Positions 47,009 to 55,205 of a stretch of 64,000 nucleotides of DNA are shown in pieces. The stretch comes from Anaerotruncus colihominis (lineage in GTDB: Bacteria > Bacillota > Clostridia > Oscillospirales > Ruminococcaceae), in contig CP102255.1 of NCBI GenBank assembly GCA_025146135.1, forward strand, positions 1 to 64,000, written 5' to 3'. The translations under genes and the position numbers were made by a program. Position 1 is the stretch's first letter, and every line of letters starts with the position of its first letter. The notes below the pieces were generated by a model. It was not told where the DNA came from, made no database searches, and saw only the letters and a list, made by a program, of their open reading frames with translations.

Positions 47009-48036
47009 GAAACAAGCCCTCCCTTCTTTTTTGATGAAAGATAAACGAGATGCGCAATCGATGCGATGCTCTCGCCCTGCTGTACCACAGTTGTATTCAT
47101 CAGCGCACCGGTTGCGATAAACAGGATATCGTGCAGTTGGCCGGTGTGCATCAGCGGCAGGATATGTCCGCACATGACGGAAGCACTGCATCCACAGCCG
47201 CTTGCACCGGCGTGTACATCCTGTTTTTCAAGGTCATACAGCATCAGCCCGCAGTCGGTCTGGCAGTGTTCAAGGTCATAGCCGTCCCGCCGCAGCAGGT
47301 CACGCAGGATGGTGCCGCCCACTTTGCCAAGGTCGCCGGTGATTACAAGGTCGTAATCATTTGGTCTTGTGCCGGTATCGTCGAAAAATCGCTTGATCGT
47401 TGCGGCCGCAGCCGGAGCCATGGCCGCCCCCATGTTGTTGGCGTCCGTGATTCCGAGATCCTCAATGGTGCCGATCGTAGCCGCATGGATAAACGGCGGT
47501 GTATCGCCTTTTTCAAGGACAGCCGCACCTGCGGCGGTCGCGGTCCATTGCGCGGTCGGCGTGCGCTGGCCGCCGTATTCAAGCGGCAGGCGGAACTGCC
47601 GTTCAGCCGTACAGAAATGCGACGAGGTACATGCGACCGCCCGGCCCGCCGCGCCGCTGTCAAGAAAAACAGATGCAGTCATCAGGCTTTCCGCCATGGT
47701 GGAGCAGGCCCCGAACAATCCCACGAACGGGATGCCAAAGGAGCGCAGGCCATATGTTGAGCCGACGCATTGGTTCATCAAATCGCCCGCGAACACGCAG
47801 TCAATGTCGGAAGGCTGGTACTTTGCTTTGTCAAGCGCCGTTTGGATCGCGGTCTGCTGCATACGGCTTTCGGCTTTTTCCCATGTTTTTTCGCCAAAGT
47901 AGTCGTCCTCATTGATCACATCAAACGCGTGGCCAATCGGTCCTTCCGATTCCTTTTTGGAGCCGACGGCCGCAGAGGCGCGCACGCTGATTGGTTCGTC
48001 AAACACAACGGTATAGGTTCCTTTACGCTTTGCCAT
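47005..48036 (-). CDS. spoVAD: Stage V sporulation protein AD
   Basis: Thiolase-fold protein that binds dipicolinic acid in the SpoVA system, 343 residues. SpoVAD marks include GPIGHAFDVINEDDYFGEKTWEKAE, the pseudo-active region FGACSTMAESLM and GALMNTTVVQQGESI. It lies 12 bases after spoVAC. Its presence indicates an endospore former. Confidence 0.96.
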   Translation of the reverse strand: MAKRKGTYTVVFDEPISVRASAAVGSKKESEGPIGHAFDVINEDDYFGEKTWEKAESRMQQTAIQTALDKAKYQPSDIDCVFAGDLMNQCVGSTYGLRSFGIPFVGLFGACSTMAESLMTASVFLDSGAAGRAVACTSSHFCTAERQFRLPLEYGGQRTPTAQWTATAAGAAVLEKGDTPPFIHAATIGTIEDLGITDANNMGAAMAPAAAATIKRFFDDTGTRPNDYDLVITGDLGKVGGTILRDLLRRDGYDLEHCQTDCGLMLYDLEKQDVHAGASGCGCSASVMCGHILPLMHTGQLHDILFIATGALMNTTVVQQGESIASIAHLVYLSSKKKGGLVS

Positions 48037-48048
48037 AAACGCCCCTCC

Positions 48049-48492
48049 TCAATACAGTCCGAACAGGTAAATAATCAGTCCGTATACGATACTGGCACTG
48101 GTGCCGTAGACGATGACCGGGCCGGCGATTACAAACATTTTTGCCGCCAGACCAAGCACCAGACCTTCGCTTTTGAATTCCAGCGCCGGCGAGGCCACGG
48201 CGTTTGCAAAGCCGGTGATCGGCACAAGCGTACCCGCGCCGCCAAATTTGGCAATTTTCGGATATATATTGAAGCCGGTTAATATGATCGACAGAAGGAC
48301 CAGCGTTACGGAAGTGACGCTGCCGGAAACCTCCTCGGTCATACCAGACGACTGGTATGCCATCATAATCGCCTGTCCGAGCGCGCAGATCAGTCCTCCA
48401 ATGGCGAACGCCATAAGAAAATCCTTGATGAACGGCGATCGCGGGGAGCTTTGTTTTGTAAGTTCGTTGTATTCCTCCGGTGTCATATTCAT
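48049..48492 (-). CDS. spoVAC: Stage V sporulation protein AC
   Basis: Mechanosensitive-channel-like membrane subunit for dipicolinic acid movement, 147 residues and about four helices (FLMAFAIGGLICALGQ, LVLLSIILTGFNIYPKIAKFGG and two more). ATG 48492 is 9 bases after GAGGG; ATG 48501 immediately follows that RBS and is less likely. It opens the spoVA operon. I could not assign a sigma-G promoter with confidence. Confidence 0.93.
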   Translation of the reverse strand: MNMTPEEYNELTKQSSPRSPFIKDFLMAFAIGGLICALGQAIMMAYQSSGMTEEVSGSVTSVTLVLLSIILTGFNIYPKIAKFGGAGTLVPITGFANAVASPALEFKSEGLVLGLAAKMFVIAGPVIVYGTSASIVYGLIIYLFGLY

Positions 48493-48683
48493 AGGTTTCA
48501 TCCCTCGTTTCAAGATTCATATGCTGTGTTAGTGTTCACTTTCCGTAAAAAAATATCCCACGCGCGCTGATTCAAAAAATGCCAATCCAGAATCTGGAAT
48601 AGTAAATTCAGCACATGATTCTATTTTGATTTGTGTATAGATAACTGTTATAATTAACAATTAAAACAAATTATAGAAAATAA

Positions 48684-48712
48684 TTGACAAACAGGAAAAT
48701 AAAGGATACAAT
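48684..48712 (+). promoter_or_regulatory. Strong promoter of the secreted/membrane gene pair
   Basis: Perfect TTGACA (48684-48689), 17-base spacer, TACAAT (48707-48712), 49 bases before the ATG. Confidence 0.8.
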
Positions 48713-48760
48713 AAAGACGCATCAAAGCAGGCAACCGACATGAAAAGAAGGAGAGGTAAA

Positions 48761-49270
48761 ATGAAAAAGCTTATTTCGGGTCTTATTGTACTTGTCATGA
48801 TTACCGCCTTTATGACCGGAAGTGTGTTCGCTGCTGCTCCTGGAGAACCCACAGAATCATTTGATGCAGATACACGGGCAAGCGGTATCACGTATGGCCC
48901 TTGGTTTGGAAATGGGAATGAGAGCTGGAGCACCGACATAAAATCGCTAGCTTCAGCCACCAGCACAATAACAGGGGCAATATCTTTTTGTTTGCCGCCG
49001 AGTGCCGCGCGATCAATTGGCGGGGAAATTTCCGGCGCTTTATCTGCAATTGCGATTGCCTGGCCGGACTGTTATACATATGGCACGGTTCAAAAGGAGT
49101 ATAGAGAAGCGCATTATTCAGATGGCACCTTCGCCTATTTCCAATCGCATTATACGGTTAAGGCATATGCCGTGAGCAATGGGAAAACGACCTATTTAGG
49201 CACCTTCCATGAGTATTATGAGGGGTCATATCCGATGCGCCTGCAAGGGAGTGAATCGATAGAGCTTTGA
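48761..49270 (+). CDS. Secreted protein of unknown function with hydrophobic hairpin
   Basis: A 169-residue protein with a signal peptide cut near SVFA-AAPGE. The mature part has YGPWFGNGNESW, then a glycine/alanine/serine-rich hydrophobic stretch (about 64-101) that could form a membrane hairpin, and a polar Tyr-rich C-terminus. Cys77 and Cys104 flank part of the hydrophobic region. GAAGGAGAGG precedes ATG 48761. It is AT-richer than its neighbours, with its own strong promoter. It overlaps the next gene by 4 bases. I recognise no family; a bacteriocin- or toxin-like role is only a guess from the architecture. Confidence 0.7.
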   Translation: MKKLISGLIVLVMITAFMTGSVFAAAPGEPTESFDADTRASGITYGPWFGNGNESWSTDIKSLASATSTITGAISFCLPPSAARSIGGEISGALSAIAIAWPDCYTYGTVQKEYREAHYSDGTFAYFQSHYTVKAYAVSNGKTTYLGTFHEYYEGSYPMRLQGSESIEL

Positions 49271-49548
49271 ACTTACAGCCGAAAGGAAAAGCATTCTCCT
49301 ATATCTATAAGGCGGCCGCGGTACTGTTGGCTTTGTCCCACTTTTGGCCGTCGATCCGTGGAACGCCTGCTTTGGTTATGACTACGTGCGGATGGCTGAT
49401 GATGATTGGCTGGACATTTTTTGAATTTTTCCGGGACCGTGAGAATAAAAGGCACGCAAAGATAAGATATCTCATTACCGGCCTGATTACGTATAGTATT
49501 CTTTTGTGGAGTTCAGTTCATTTTGTATTGAGAAACAGGATGCAATAG
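49267..49548 (+). CDS. Small three-helix membrane protein
   Basis: A 93-residue protein with three predicted membrane helices (about 15-30, 34-57, 69-88) separated by a basic loop (FFRDRENKRHAKIR). It starts at TTG overlapping the stop of the secreted-protein gene (TTGA), so translation is probably coupled. A terminator follows. It may export, anchor or give immunity to the upstream secreted protein; this is inferred only from coupling. The family is unrecognised. Confidence 0.6.
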   Translation: MNLQPKGKAFSYIYKAAAVLLALSHFWPSIRGTPALVMTTCGWLMMIGWTFFEFFRDRENKRHAKIRYLITGLITYSILLWSSVHFVLRNRMQ

Positions 49549-49556
49549 ATTGTCTT

Positions 49557-49587
49557 AAAGAACACAGCTTGCCTGTGTTCTTTTTTT
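49557..49587 (+). terminator. Terminator of the secreted/membrane pair
   Basis: AAAGAACACAG, loop CTTGC, CTGTGTTCTTT, then a T-run. Confidence 0.9.
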
Positions 49588-49652
49588 ATACAGCACGCCT
49601 GTTTTTTGTGTACTGTTAAAAATAATCAGCGCAATGCGGCAATTGGCGGCAA

Positions 49653-49681
49653 TTGTCTTTTGCAGGAAGCAATGGTATAAT
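49653..49681 (+). promoter_or_regulatory. Promoter of the conserved hypothetical at 49755
   Basis: TTGTCT (49653-49658), 17-base spacer, TATAAT (49676-49681). Confidence 0.7.
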
Positions 49682-49754
49682 GAAACTGATTTCCAACAAG
49701 CAGCAAAAATAGGAATATAGTACAATTTTGGGGAATTTAAGAGGTGGAAGCTGT

Positions 49755-50330
49755 ATGAACGAGCTTGATACGATGAAACGTGCAAAGATGTATCTGGACA
49801 AGCTGTCGAGAGGAATCGATCCGATCAGCGGTTCGGCGCTTCCACTTGACGGCGTGTTAAGCAATGTCCGGTTGTCGCGTTGCTTTGCTTATGTATCCGG
49901 CATTCTGGAGCAGGTCATCGAAAACGGCGGGATGGTCGGCCGGCGCAAAGCGCCAAGAAAGCCGCCGTTTTCGATTACGCCCGAGCAAAAAACGCGCGTG
50001 CGCGTGCTCGACGAACCGATTCCCTTGACCGGGTTTGTAAAACAAATTAATAATGTCACGGTTCTGACCAGCGATACACAGCTCACATTCGCAAAGGTTG
50101 CCGACGGCCTGGAGGAGATGGGCTTTTTGGAAAAGCCCGAAGCAAGCCGCACCCGTGTGCCGACGCAAGCAGGCGTTCAGCTTGGCATCTCGCGCGAGGA
50201 GCGCAAAAATGAACGGGGAGATACCTATCTGGTGAATCTCTTTAACCGTGCGGCACAGCAGTTTGTTTTGGACAATCTTGAGGATATTTTGGAGGCAGCC
50301 GCACAGAAAAAGGCTGCCGAAAAGGAGTAA
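49755..50330 (+). CDS. Conserved hypothetical cytoplasmic protein
   Basis: A soluble 191-residue protein starting MNELDTMKRAKMYLDKLSRG, a beginning I associate with a conserved Firmicute protein of unknown role. The N-terminal 70 residues are helical. A middle segment (about 90-130) has TGFVKQINNVTVLTSDTQLTFAKVADG, which could be a winged-helix-like fold. The C-terminus ends in an Ala/Lys/Glu helix. AGAGGTGG precedes ATG 49755. It has its own promoter and no functional neighbours. Confidence 0.75.
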   Translation: MNELDTMKRAKMYLDKLSRGIDPISGSALPLDGVLSNVRLSRCFAYVSGILEQVIENGGMVGRRKAPRKPPFSITPEQKTRVRVLDEPIPLTGFVKQINNVTVLTSDTQLTFAKVADGLEEMGFLEKPEASRTRVPTQAGVQLGISREERKNERGDTYLVNLFNRAAQQFVLDNLEDILEAAAQKKAAEKE

Positions 50331-50413
50331 ACAAAACCCGCCCCGCACGCTGATTGGAGCGCGCAGAGCAGATATTCTGAAAACGATTCTTGCCGGGATG
50401 GGAGAGGATTGGA

Positions 50414-50547
50414 ATGGTACGTGAAATTTTGCGTCTTGGCAATCCGGCGCTATACAAAAAAGCGCGCCTGTTACATATGATGAGCTGAACCAGATGCACG
50501 CCGTTGCCGGCGACCTTCGCGGAACGCTGCTTGATTACCGAAAACGG
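50414..50547 (+). pseudogene. Peptide deformylase fragment, frameshifted and truncated
   Basis: ATG GTA CGT starts MVREILRLGNPALYKK, a typical deformylase N-terminus. The frame then breaks and continues in another frame as APVTYDELNQMHAVAGDL and RGTLLDYRKRH, again deformylase-like. The catalytic motifs (GxGLAAxQ, EGCLS, QHExDH) are absent because family C repeat sequence begins at about 50548. GGAGAGGATTGGA lies upstream as an old RBS. It is a dead gene broken at both the frame and the 3' end. Confidence 0.75.
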
Positions 50548-50850
50548 CATCAGGCGGGACACGCTGGCGCGCGCAATCCGTGCGCGGATTGCCCACCGCA
50601 GGCCGCTGCGCTTGGCCCGGCCTGCTATTCGGGGCTTTCCGGCGCTATAGGCGCCGGGCGCGAAAAGCCGCGGCGGCGCCCCTTTGCGCGCCTCACAAGG
50701 GGCGGGCCGGCGACCCTCCCCCTATGCTATCCCCGTCTCTGTTTGGCGCGGTCGTATCGGGCGCACGCCGGTGCGTTCTGTGGTAAAACGTCAAGCCGCC
50801 CCTGGCCCATGGACCAGCTCCGGGGCAGGTGCAGCCTGCATAAATGCTGA
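50548..50850 (+). repeat. Family C intergenic repeat, copy 3
   Basis: The fullest plus-strand copy: CGCTGCGCTTGG, GGGGCTTTCCGGCGCTAT, CGCCTCACAAGGGGCGGG, GGGCGCACGCCGGTGCGTTC, CGTCAAGCCGC and CTCCGGGGCAGG follow in the same order as in the other copies. It begins inside the deformylase remnant. Confidence 0.78.
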
Positions 50851-50861
50851 AACCTGCCCCT

Positions 50862-51025
50862 CTGTTTGCGGCGCAGCCTGTAAAAATACTGGAACCCGCC
50901 CCGCTGTTCGCGGCGCAGCCGAATAAAGTTTTTTGGCTTACCTTTTTTTCAAAAAAGGTAAGCAGTTTTTTGCCGTGCTTTTTTCAAAAAAGCGGGGGCC
51001 TTTTTTCAAAAAGGCTGGAAAGCGG
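50862..51025 (+). repeat. Family A repeats before rubrerythrin
   Basis: Cores GCGGCGCAGCC (two) and hairpins CTTACCTTTTTTTCAAAAAAGG, GCTTTTTTCAAAAAAGC and CCTTTTTTCAAAAAGG. They fill the gap up to the rubrerythrin leader. Confidence 0.8.
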
Positions 51026-51087
51026 GAATGAACAAGGAGAAAAATGGGAAAGATAATGCCATCTAATCTGTAAAGGAGACGATGGTT

Positions 51088-51630
51088 ATGCAAAAAATTC
51101 TCAAGGGTTCCAAAACGGAAGCGAATCTGATGGCGGCGTTCGCGGGCGAATCGCAGGCGCGCAATAAGTATACATTTTACGGCGCGAAGGCGAAGGCGGA
51201 CGGCTTTGAACAGATCGGTAACCTGTTTCTCGAGACGGCCAACAACGAAAAAGAACATGCGGAAATCTGGTTCAAACTGCTGCACAACGGGATGCCGGCC
51301 ACGGGCGAAAATCTGATGGAGGCCGCCGGCGGGGAACGGTATGAGTACGAGACAATGTATCCAACTTTCGCAAAAGAAGCGCGTGAGGAGGGCTTTACAA
51401 AGATCGCCGCGCTGTTTGAGCTGGTCGCCAAAATTGAAAAAGAACACATGGAACGCTATGAAACGCTGAAGGCCAATGTCGACAATGGGACTGTTTTCAA
51501 AAAACAGGAAAGCGTCACCTGGATCTGCCTCAACTGCGGCCACGTCTATGAAGGCGCGCAGCCGCCCCAGGTCTGCCCAGTCTGCGAAAAGCCGCAGAGC
51601 TGGTTCCAGGTCAAGGCGGAAAATTATTAA
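51088..51630 (+). CDS. Rubrerythrin
   Basis: Peroxide-reducing di-iron protein of anaerobes, 180 residues. The ferritin-like domain has the iron-ligand segments FAGESQARNKYTFYG and NNEKEHAEIWFK, then AREEGFTKIAALFE and KIEKEHMERYE. The C-terminal rubredoxin domain has CLNCG and CPVC around VYEGAQPPQ. ATG 51088 is 9 bases after AAAGGAG; ATG 51082 is too near that RBS. A strong bidirectional terminator follows. Confidence 0.96.
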   Translation: MQKILKGSKTEANLMAAFAGESQARNKYTFYGAKAKADGFEQIGNLFLETANNEKEHAEIWFKLLHNGMPATGENLMEAAGGERYEYETMYPTFAKEAREEGFTKIAALFELVAKIEKEHMERYETLKANVDNGTVFKKQESVTWICLNCGHVYEGAQPPQVCPVCEKPQSWFQVKAENY

Positions 51631-51651
51631 GCGGACGCTGTCTGCGCGAAC

Positions 51652-51695
51652 GGCAGCCGGCCCCGGATTGTCAATGCAATCCGGGGCCGGCTGCC
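51652..51695. terminator. Bidirectional terminator between rubrerythrin and the SDR gene
   Basis: A 19-bp perfect stem (GGCAGCCGGCCCCGGATTG with its complement), 6-base loop. Confidence 0.85.
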
Positions 51696-51716
51696 ATAAT
51701 ACTGTACTTATGTCGT

Positions 51717-52529
51717 TTATACGCCGCAATAGGCGCTGAATCCGCCGTCGATGGGCAGTACCGCGCCAGTAATAAAGCTGGCGGCAGGAGAGCAAAGAAA
51801 GATCACCGCGCCTGCAAGCTCCGCAGGCAGGCCGTATCGGCCCATAGGCGTGCCGGAAATAATTTTGCGGCCGCGCTCCGTGTCGCTTCCATCCGGATTT
51901 TTCAACAGGTAGTCATTCTGCTGCGTGAGCAAAAATCCAGGAGCAATGGCGTTTACTCGGATTTTGGGCGAACAATTCTGACTGAAGTAAACGGCCATCC
52001 ATTGGGTAAAATTGGAGACAGCCGCCTTTGCGGCGCTGTAAGCTACGGTGTTTGTCAGCGGCGTGAAGGCTGCCATTGAGGAGATATTGACGACACAGCC
52101 GCTTCCTTGCTTGGCCATGAACCGGCCAAAGACCTGGGTTGGATAAATGGTGCCCATCAGATTCAGGTTGAGCACCCAGGAAAGCGCGTCACCCGGAAGA
52201 TCAAAAAAGCTCAGTTCCGGGCTTGCCGTGGCGGCAGGCTTATTGCCGCCCGCGCCATTGATCAGGATATCCACGCCGCCAAAACGGTTGGCGACCGCCT
52301 GCCCTGCCTTCTCGATGCTTTCACGGTTTAATACATCGCAGTAAAAGCTGACCGCCTCTGCACCGGCGCCGTTAATCTCCTGGGCAAGCTGTCCGGCGCG
52401 TTCGGACGCGATATCCAGCAGCGCAATTTTGGCTCCGTGCGCCGCCAGTTCGCGGGCGAGCGTGGAGCACAAAATGCCGCTGGCTCCTGTGATAACGGCC
52501 GTTTTACCCTTGATGTGAAAGTTTGCCAT
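51717..52529 (-). CDS. SDR-family oxidoreductase, D-mannonate/fructuronate reductase-like
   Basis: NAD(P)-dependent short-chain dehydrogenase of 270 residues. The cofactor loop is TGASGILCSTLA, then NGAGGNKP, catalytic Ser in SSMAAF and YSAAK. The C-terminal LPIDGGFSAYCGV matches SDR-type fructuronate/mannonate reductases and gluconate 5-dehydrogenases. It is the first gene of the catabolic island, read toward the left. The exact sugar acid is unknown. Confidence 0.88.
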   Translation of the reverse strand: MANFHIKGKTAVITGASGILCSTLARELAAHGAKIALLDIASERAGQLAQEINGAGAEAVSFYCDVLNRESIEKAGQAVANRFGGVDILINGAGGNKPAATASPELSFFDLPGDALSWVLNLNLMGTIYPTQVFGRFMAKQGSGCVVNISSMAAFTPLTNTVAYSAAKAAVSNFTQWMAVYFSQNCSPKIRVNAIAPGFLLTQQNDYLLKNPDGSDTERGRKIISGTPMGRYGLPAELAGAVIFLCSPAASFITGAVLPIDGGFSAYCGV

Positions 52530-52583
52530 TTGAATCCTTCCTTTCTTTGTTACATATCAGATTTGTTGATAAAGGGCGTCTTG

Positions 52584-52670
52584 GGACCTGTATTCTCAGC
52601 CGAAGGACGCTGGACAGGTAAGTGGCGCTCCCGGTCAGGGAAAATTTTACGCGGAGCAAAGGCGAAAGAA
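52584..52670. repeat. Partial copy of the MITE-like element (family D)
   Basis: ACCTGTATTCTCAGCCGAAG and CTGGACAGG, then GAAAATTTTACGCGGAG, match in order the left part of the element at 55046-55205. The right inverted end is not recognisable. Confidence 0.55.
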
Positions 52671-52753
52671 TGATCTGCTCGGCGCTGGACGACTGCGGAC
52701 GCATGTTCTTAAAGCCGGCTCCGTCCATGGCTGATAAAAAGCGGCGCAACGGG

Positions 52754-53770
52754 TTAATAGACCCCGTCGGCCGCATCGAAGTGCGTAGGCGCGGCGATTG
52801 AGGAGCCGCCGTCCAGTATCCACTGGGCCTGCCAACGTATCATCCGCTCCAGGCAAACAGAGGGATATCCCATCAACTCCATCAGTTTTGATGAATTACT
52901 GAAAATTCCGCCGTTCTGCTCCTCGCCTTCATAGAGAGGGGCGCGCCCCAGCAGATCGCCGAAGCGTTCGGCTGCCCAACGCGTGGAGAATGTCTCCGGT
53001 CCGGTCACATTCAGGACAGCGGGCGGCGCGTCCACGTGGAGCAGCGCACGTATGGCGTATTCGCAGACATCCCCTTGCCAGATGCAGTTGAGGACGCTGC
53101 GTCCGAGTTTGATGGGGATACCGTCCCGCACATTTTTGGCGATATCGTACAGAACGCCATAACGCAGATCGACCGCATAATTGAGTCGGAACATCAGGCT
53201 GCGGGTTTTATTGCGCCTGGCGTAATAGGAAAACACCCGTTCCCGGCCGAGACAGGTCTGACCATATTCGCCATCCGGATTGGGCGCGTCGGTTTCCACG
53301 GATCCGCCGCAGCGGGCAGGACGGTCGCCGTAGATGTTTCCGGTGGAGAAGGCGACGATGCCGGCTTTTGGAAACCGTTCGCAGATTTTAGCGGGGAGCA
53401 GCACGTTGGCCGCCCAGGTGTCCGCCTGATTTTTATAGGTCCCGAATTTTCGTCCCGCCAGAAAGAGAATGTTGTCCATTTCCGGCAGGGCGTCCAGCTG
53501 CTGCGAATCCAGCAGATCGGCTTCTACAACCTGCACGCCCCAATGACGCATGGTCTCTGCGGCGGCTGGGTCGTCAAGCTTTGAGACGGCAAGAATACGC
53601 TTTGTAAGACCCGCGGCCTCGCAGGCGCGCCGGGCTGTGACGGCGAGGCTCGGCCCCACCTTGCCGCCCGCCCCCACAATCATGATATCGCCTGAAATCT
53701 TGGCGATGTCATCGATCAGGCGGGGCGAGGGGCGTGTGATCCGTTCCAGCAGTTCCTGTGAAGAATTCAT
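52754..53770 (-). CDS. NAD-dependent epimerase/dehydratase family protein
   Basis: Extended-SDR protein of 338 residues. The nucleotide-binding loop is GAGGKVGPSLA at about 33-43; FLAGRKFGT, FSTGNIYGD and the C-terminal NVTGPETFSTRW follow. The YxxxK pair expected of epimerases is not clearly in place (the region reads EYGQTCLGRE), so chemistry is uncertain. It precedes the SDR gene on the same strand and diverges from the LacI gene, which may regulate it. Confidence 0.83.
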   Translation of the reverse strand: MNSSQELLERITRPSPRLIDDIAKISGDIMIVGAGGKVGPSLAVTARRACEAAGLTKRILAVSKLDDPAAAETMRHWGVQVVEADLLDSQQLDALPEMDNILFLAGRKFGTYKNQADTWAANVLLPAKICERFPKAGIVAFSTGNIYGDRPARCGGSVETDAPNPDGEYGQTCLGRERVFSYYARRNKTRSLMFRLNYAVDLRYGVLYDIAKNVRDGIPIKLGRSVLNCIWQGDVCEYAIRALLHVDAPPAVLNVTGPETFSTRWAAERFGDLLGRAPLYEGEEQNGGIFSNSSKLMELMGYPSVCLERMIRWQAQWILDGGSSIAAPTHFDAADGVY

Positions 53771-53906
53771 AAGAGAAGCTCCTTTTATTCAGATTTGCGG
53801 CGATGGCCGCCGGGCGCGCCGTATAAAGCCTTTGGACGCTTTGGTATTGCGCGTTTGATTAAAAACGGGTAAAATAAAAAGGATCATTGGACAAGGGGTG
53901 GGATGG

Positions 53907-54983
53907 ATGGCGGAGAAGGACACGAAGAAGGGCCGGGCGACCATCAAGGACGTGGCGGAGCTTGCACAAACGAGCGTGGCGACTGTCTCGCGCGTGTTGG
54001 GGGATTCGGGCTATGGCGTTACCGCGCAGCTTCGCAAGCGGGTTCTCGCGGCGGCTGAGGCGCTTTCCTATGTTCCTTCTGCGGCTGCTCAAAAGCTGCG
54101 CGGCGGCGGAAGCCGCGATATTGGGCTGGTCATTCCGAATATTACAAACCCTTTTTATATGCAGACCATCCAGGGAATTTCGGCGGTCTGTTACGACCGA
54201 AATTATCACATCATTCTCTGCAACTCCGCCCGCAGCGTTGAGCGGGAGCGCGCGTTTTTAGAGCAGCTTTATGCCCGGCAGGTGCAGGGTGTGATCCTCT
54301 CGTCGGCGGACGAGGAGCACAGCTCTGTCGCGGATTTTCTGTCCCGCGGCATGAAGTTTGTGCAGTTGGATCAGCGGTTTGAACGCGAGGAGTGCGCCTG
54401 TATCAACTATGATTCCGAGCTGGGCGCGCGCATGGCTGTGCGGCATCTGGCGGAGAAAGGACACCGGCGGATTGCGTTCGCCTCTACCCCGCTGACACGC
54501 TGGACGCGTAAGGCGGTCCTCAAGGGCTACCGCGAGGAAATGGCGGAGCAGGGCTTTCAGGATGAAGCCGCCGGGCTGGTCTTTATCAGCGAGCCTGTGG
54601 AAGCGGTAGAGAGCGGCAGCTATGAGATGGACGCGGGGTGCAGCGTTGCGCAGCAGATATTGGAACGCCGGGCGGATGTGACAGCGGTGTTCTGTGTCAA
54701 TGACATGGTGGCCTTTGGCGTCATCGCGGAGCTGCGCCGCAGCGGCGTGCGTATCCCGGAGGATTTGTCGGTTGTCGGCTTTGACGATATCCCGTTTGCC
54801 GAGAGCTTTATGCCTCCGATCACAACGATCCGCTGTCCGTCCTATGAAACGGGGCGGCTGGCCGCCATGATGCTGATCGATCAGCTTGGCGACGGCAGCA
54901 AGAGCTTGAATTTAAATATGAGCCTGCAGCCGATTCTGATCGAGCGCCAAAGCGTCCGGGATCTGCGCGGGCAGGCGGAATAA
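53907..54983 (+). CDS. LacI-family transcriptional regulator
   Basis: A 358-residue repressor. The helix-turn-helix is at the start: TIKDVAELAQTSVATVSRVL, with the hinge YVPSAAAQKLRGG. The periplasmic-binding-like sensor follows, with IGLVIPNITNPFY and DLSVVGFDDIPFAESF. ATG 53907 was chosen over an upstream GTG. It is divergent from the epimerase gene and followed by its own terminator. It probably controls the surrounding island; matching operator-like sites are at 56197 and 56360. Confidence 0.93.
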   Translation: MAEKDTKKGRATIKDVAELAQTSVATVSRVLGDSGYGVTAQLRKRVLAAAEALSYVPSAAAQKLRGGGSRDIGLVIPNITNPFYMQTIQGISAVCYDRNYHIILCNSARSVERERAFLEQLYARQVQGVILSSADEEHSSVADFLSRGMKFVQLDQRFEREECACINYDSELGARMAVRHLAEKGHRRIAFASTPLTRWTRKAVLKGYREEMAEQGFQDEAAGLVFISEPVEAVESGSYEMDAGCSVAQQILERRADVTAVFCVNDMVAFGVIAELRRSGVRIPEDLSVVGFDDIPFAESFMPPITTIRCPSYETGRLAAMMLIDQLGDGSKSLNLNMSLQPILIERQSVRDLRGQAE

Positions 54984-54992
54984 GAAACTTAC

Positions 54993-55020
54993 AAAGCAGG
55001 GGCGCCGCCCCTGCTTTTTT
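54993..55020 (+). terminator. Terminator of the lacI-type gene
   Basis: AAAGCAGGGGC, loop GCC, GCCCCTGCTTTTTT. Confidence 0.92.
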
Positions 55021-55045
55021 GCTGTGGCGCGGCCTATCCCGCTTA

Positions 55046-55205
55046 GAACCTGTATTCACAGTCGGAGGATACTGGACAGGCGAGGGATTTTGTACCCGAT
55101 CAATGCGAATTTTTGCAGGCGGGCTGCCGCCCGGCAAGAAAATTTAACGTGGAGAGGGGCAAAAGACCCGCCTGGACGGCGTTTTACGGCTGTGGATACA
55201 GGCTC
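55046..55205. mobile_element. MITE-like element (family D) with 16-bp inverted ends
   Basis: Left end GAACCTGTATTCACAG (55046-55061); right end CTGTGGATACAGGCTC (55190-55205), matching 14 of 16 as an inverted repeat. There is no coding capacity. It abuts the stop codon of the MocA gene. A partial relative is at 52584-52670. Confidence 0.55.
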
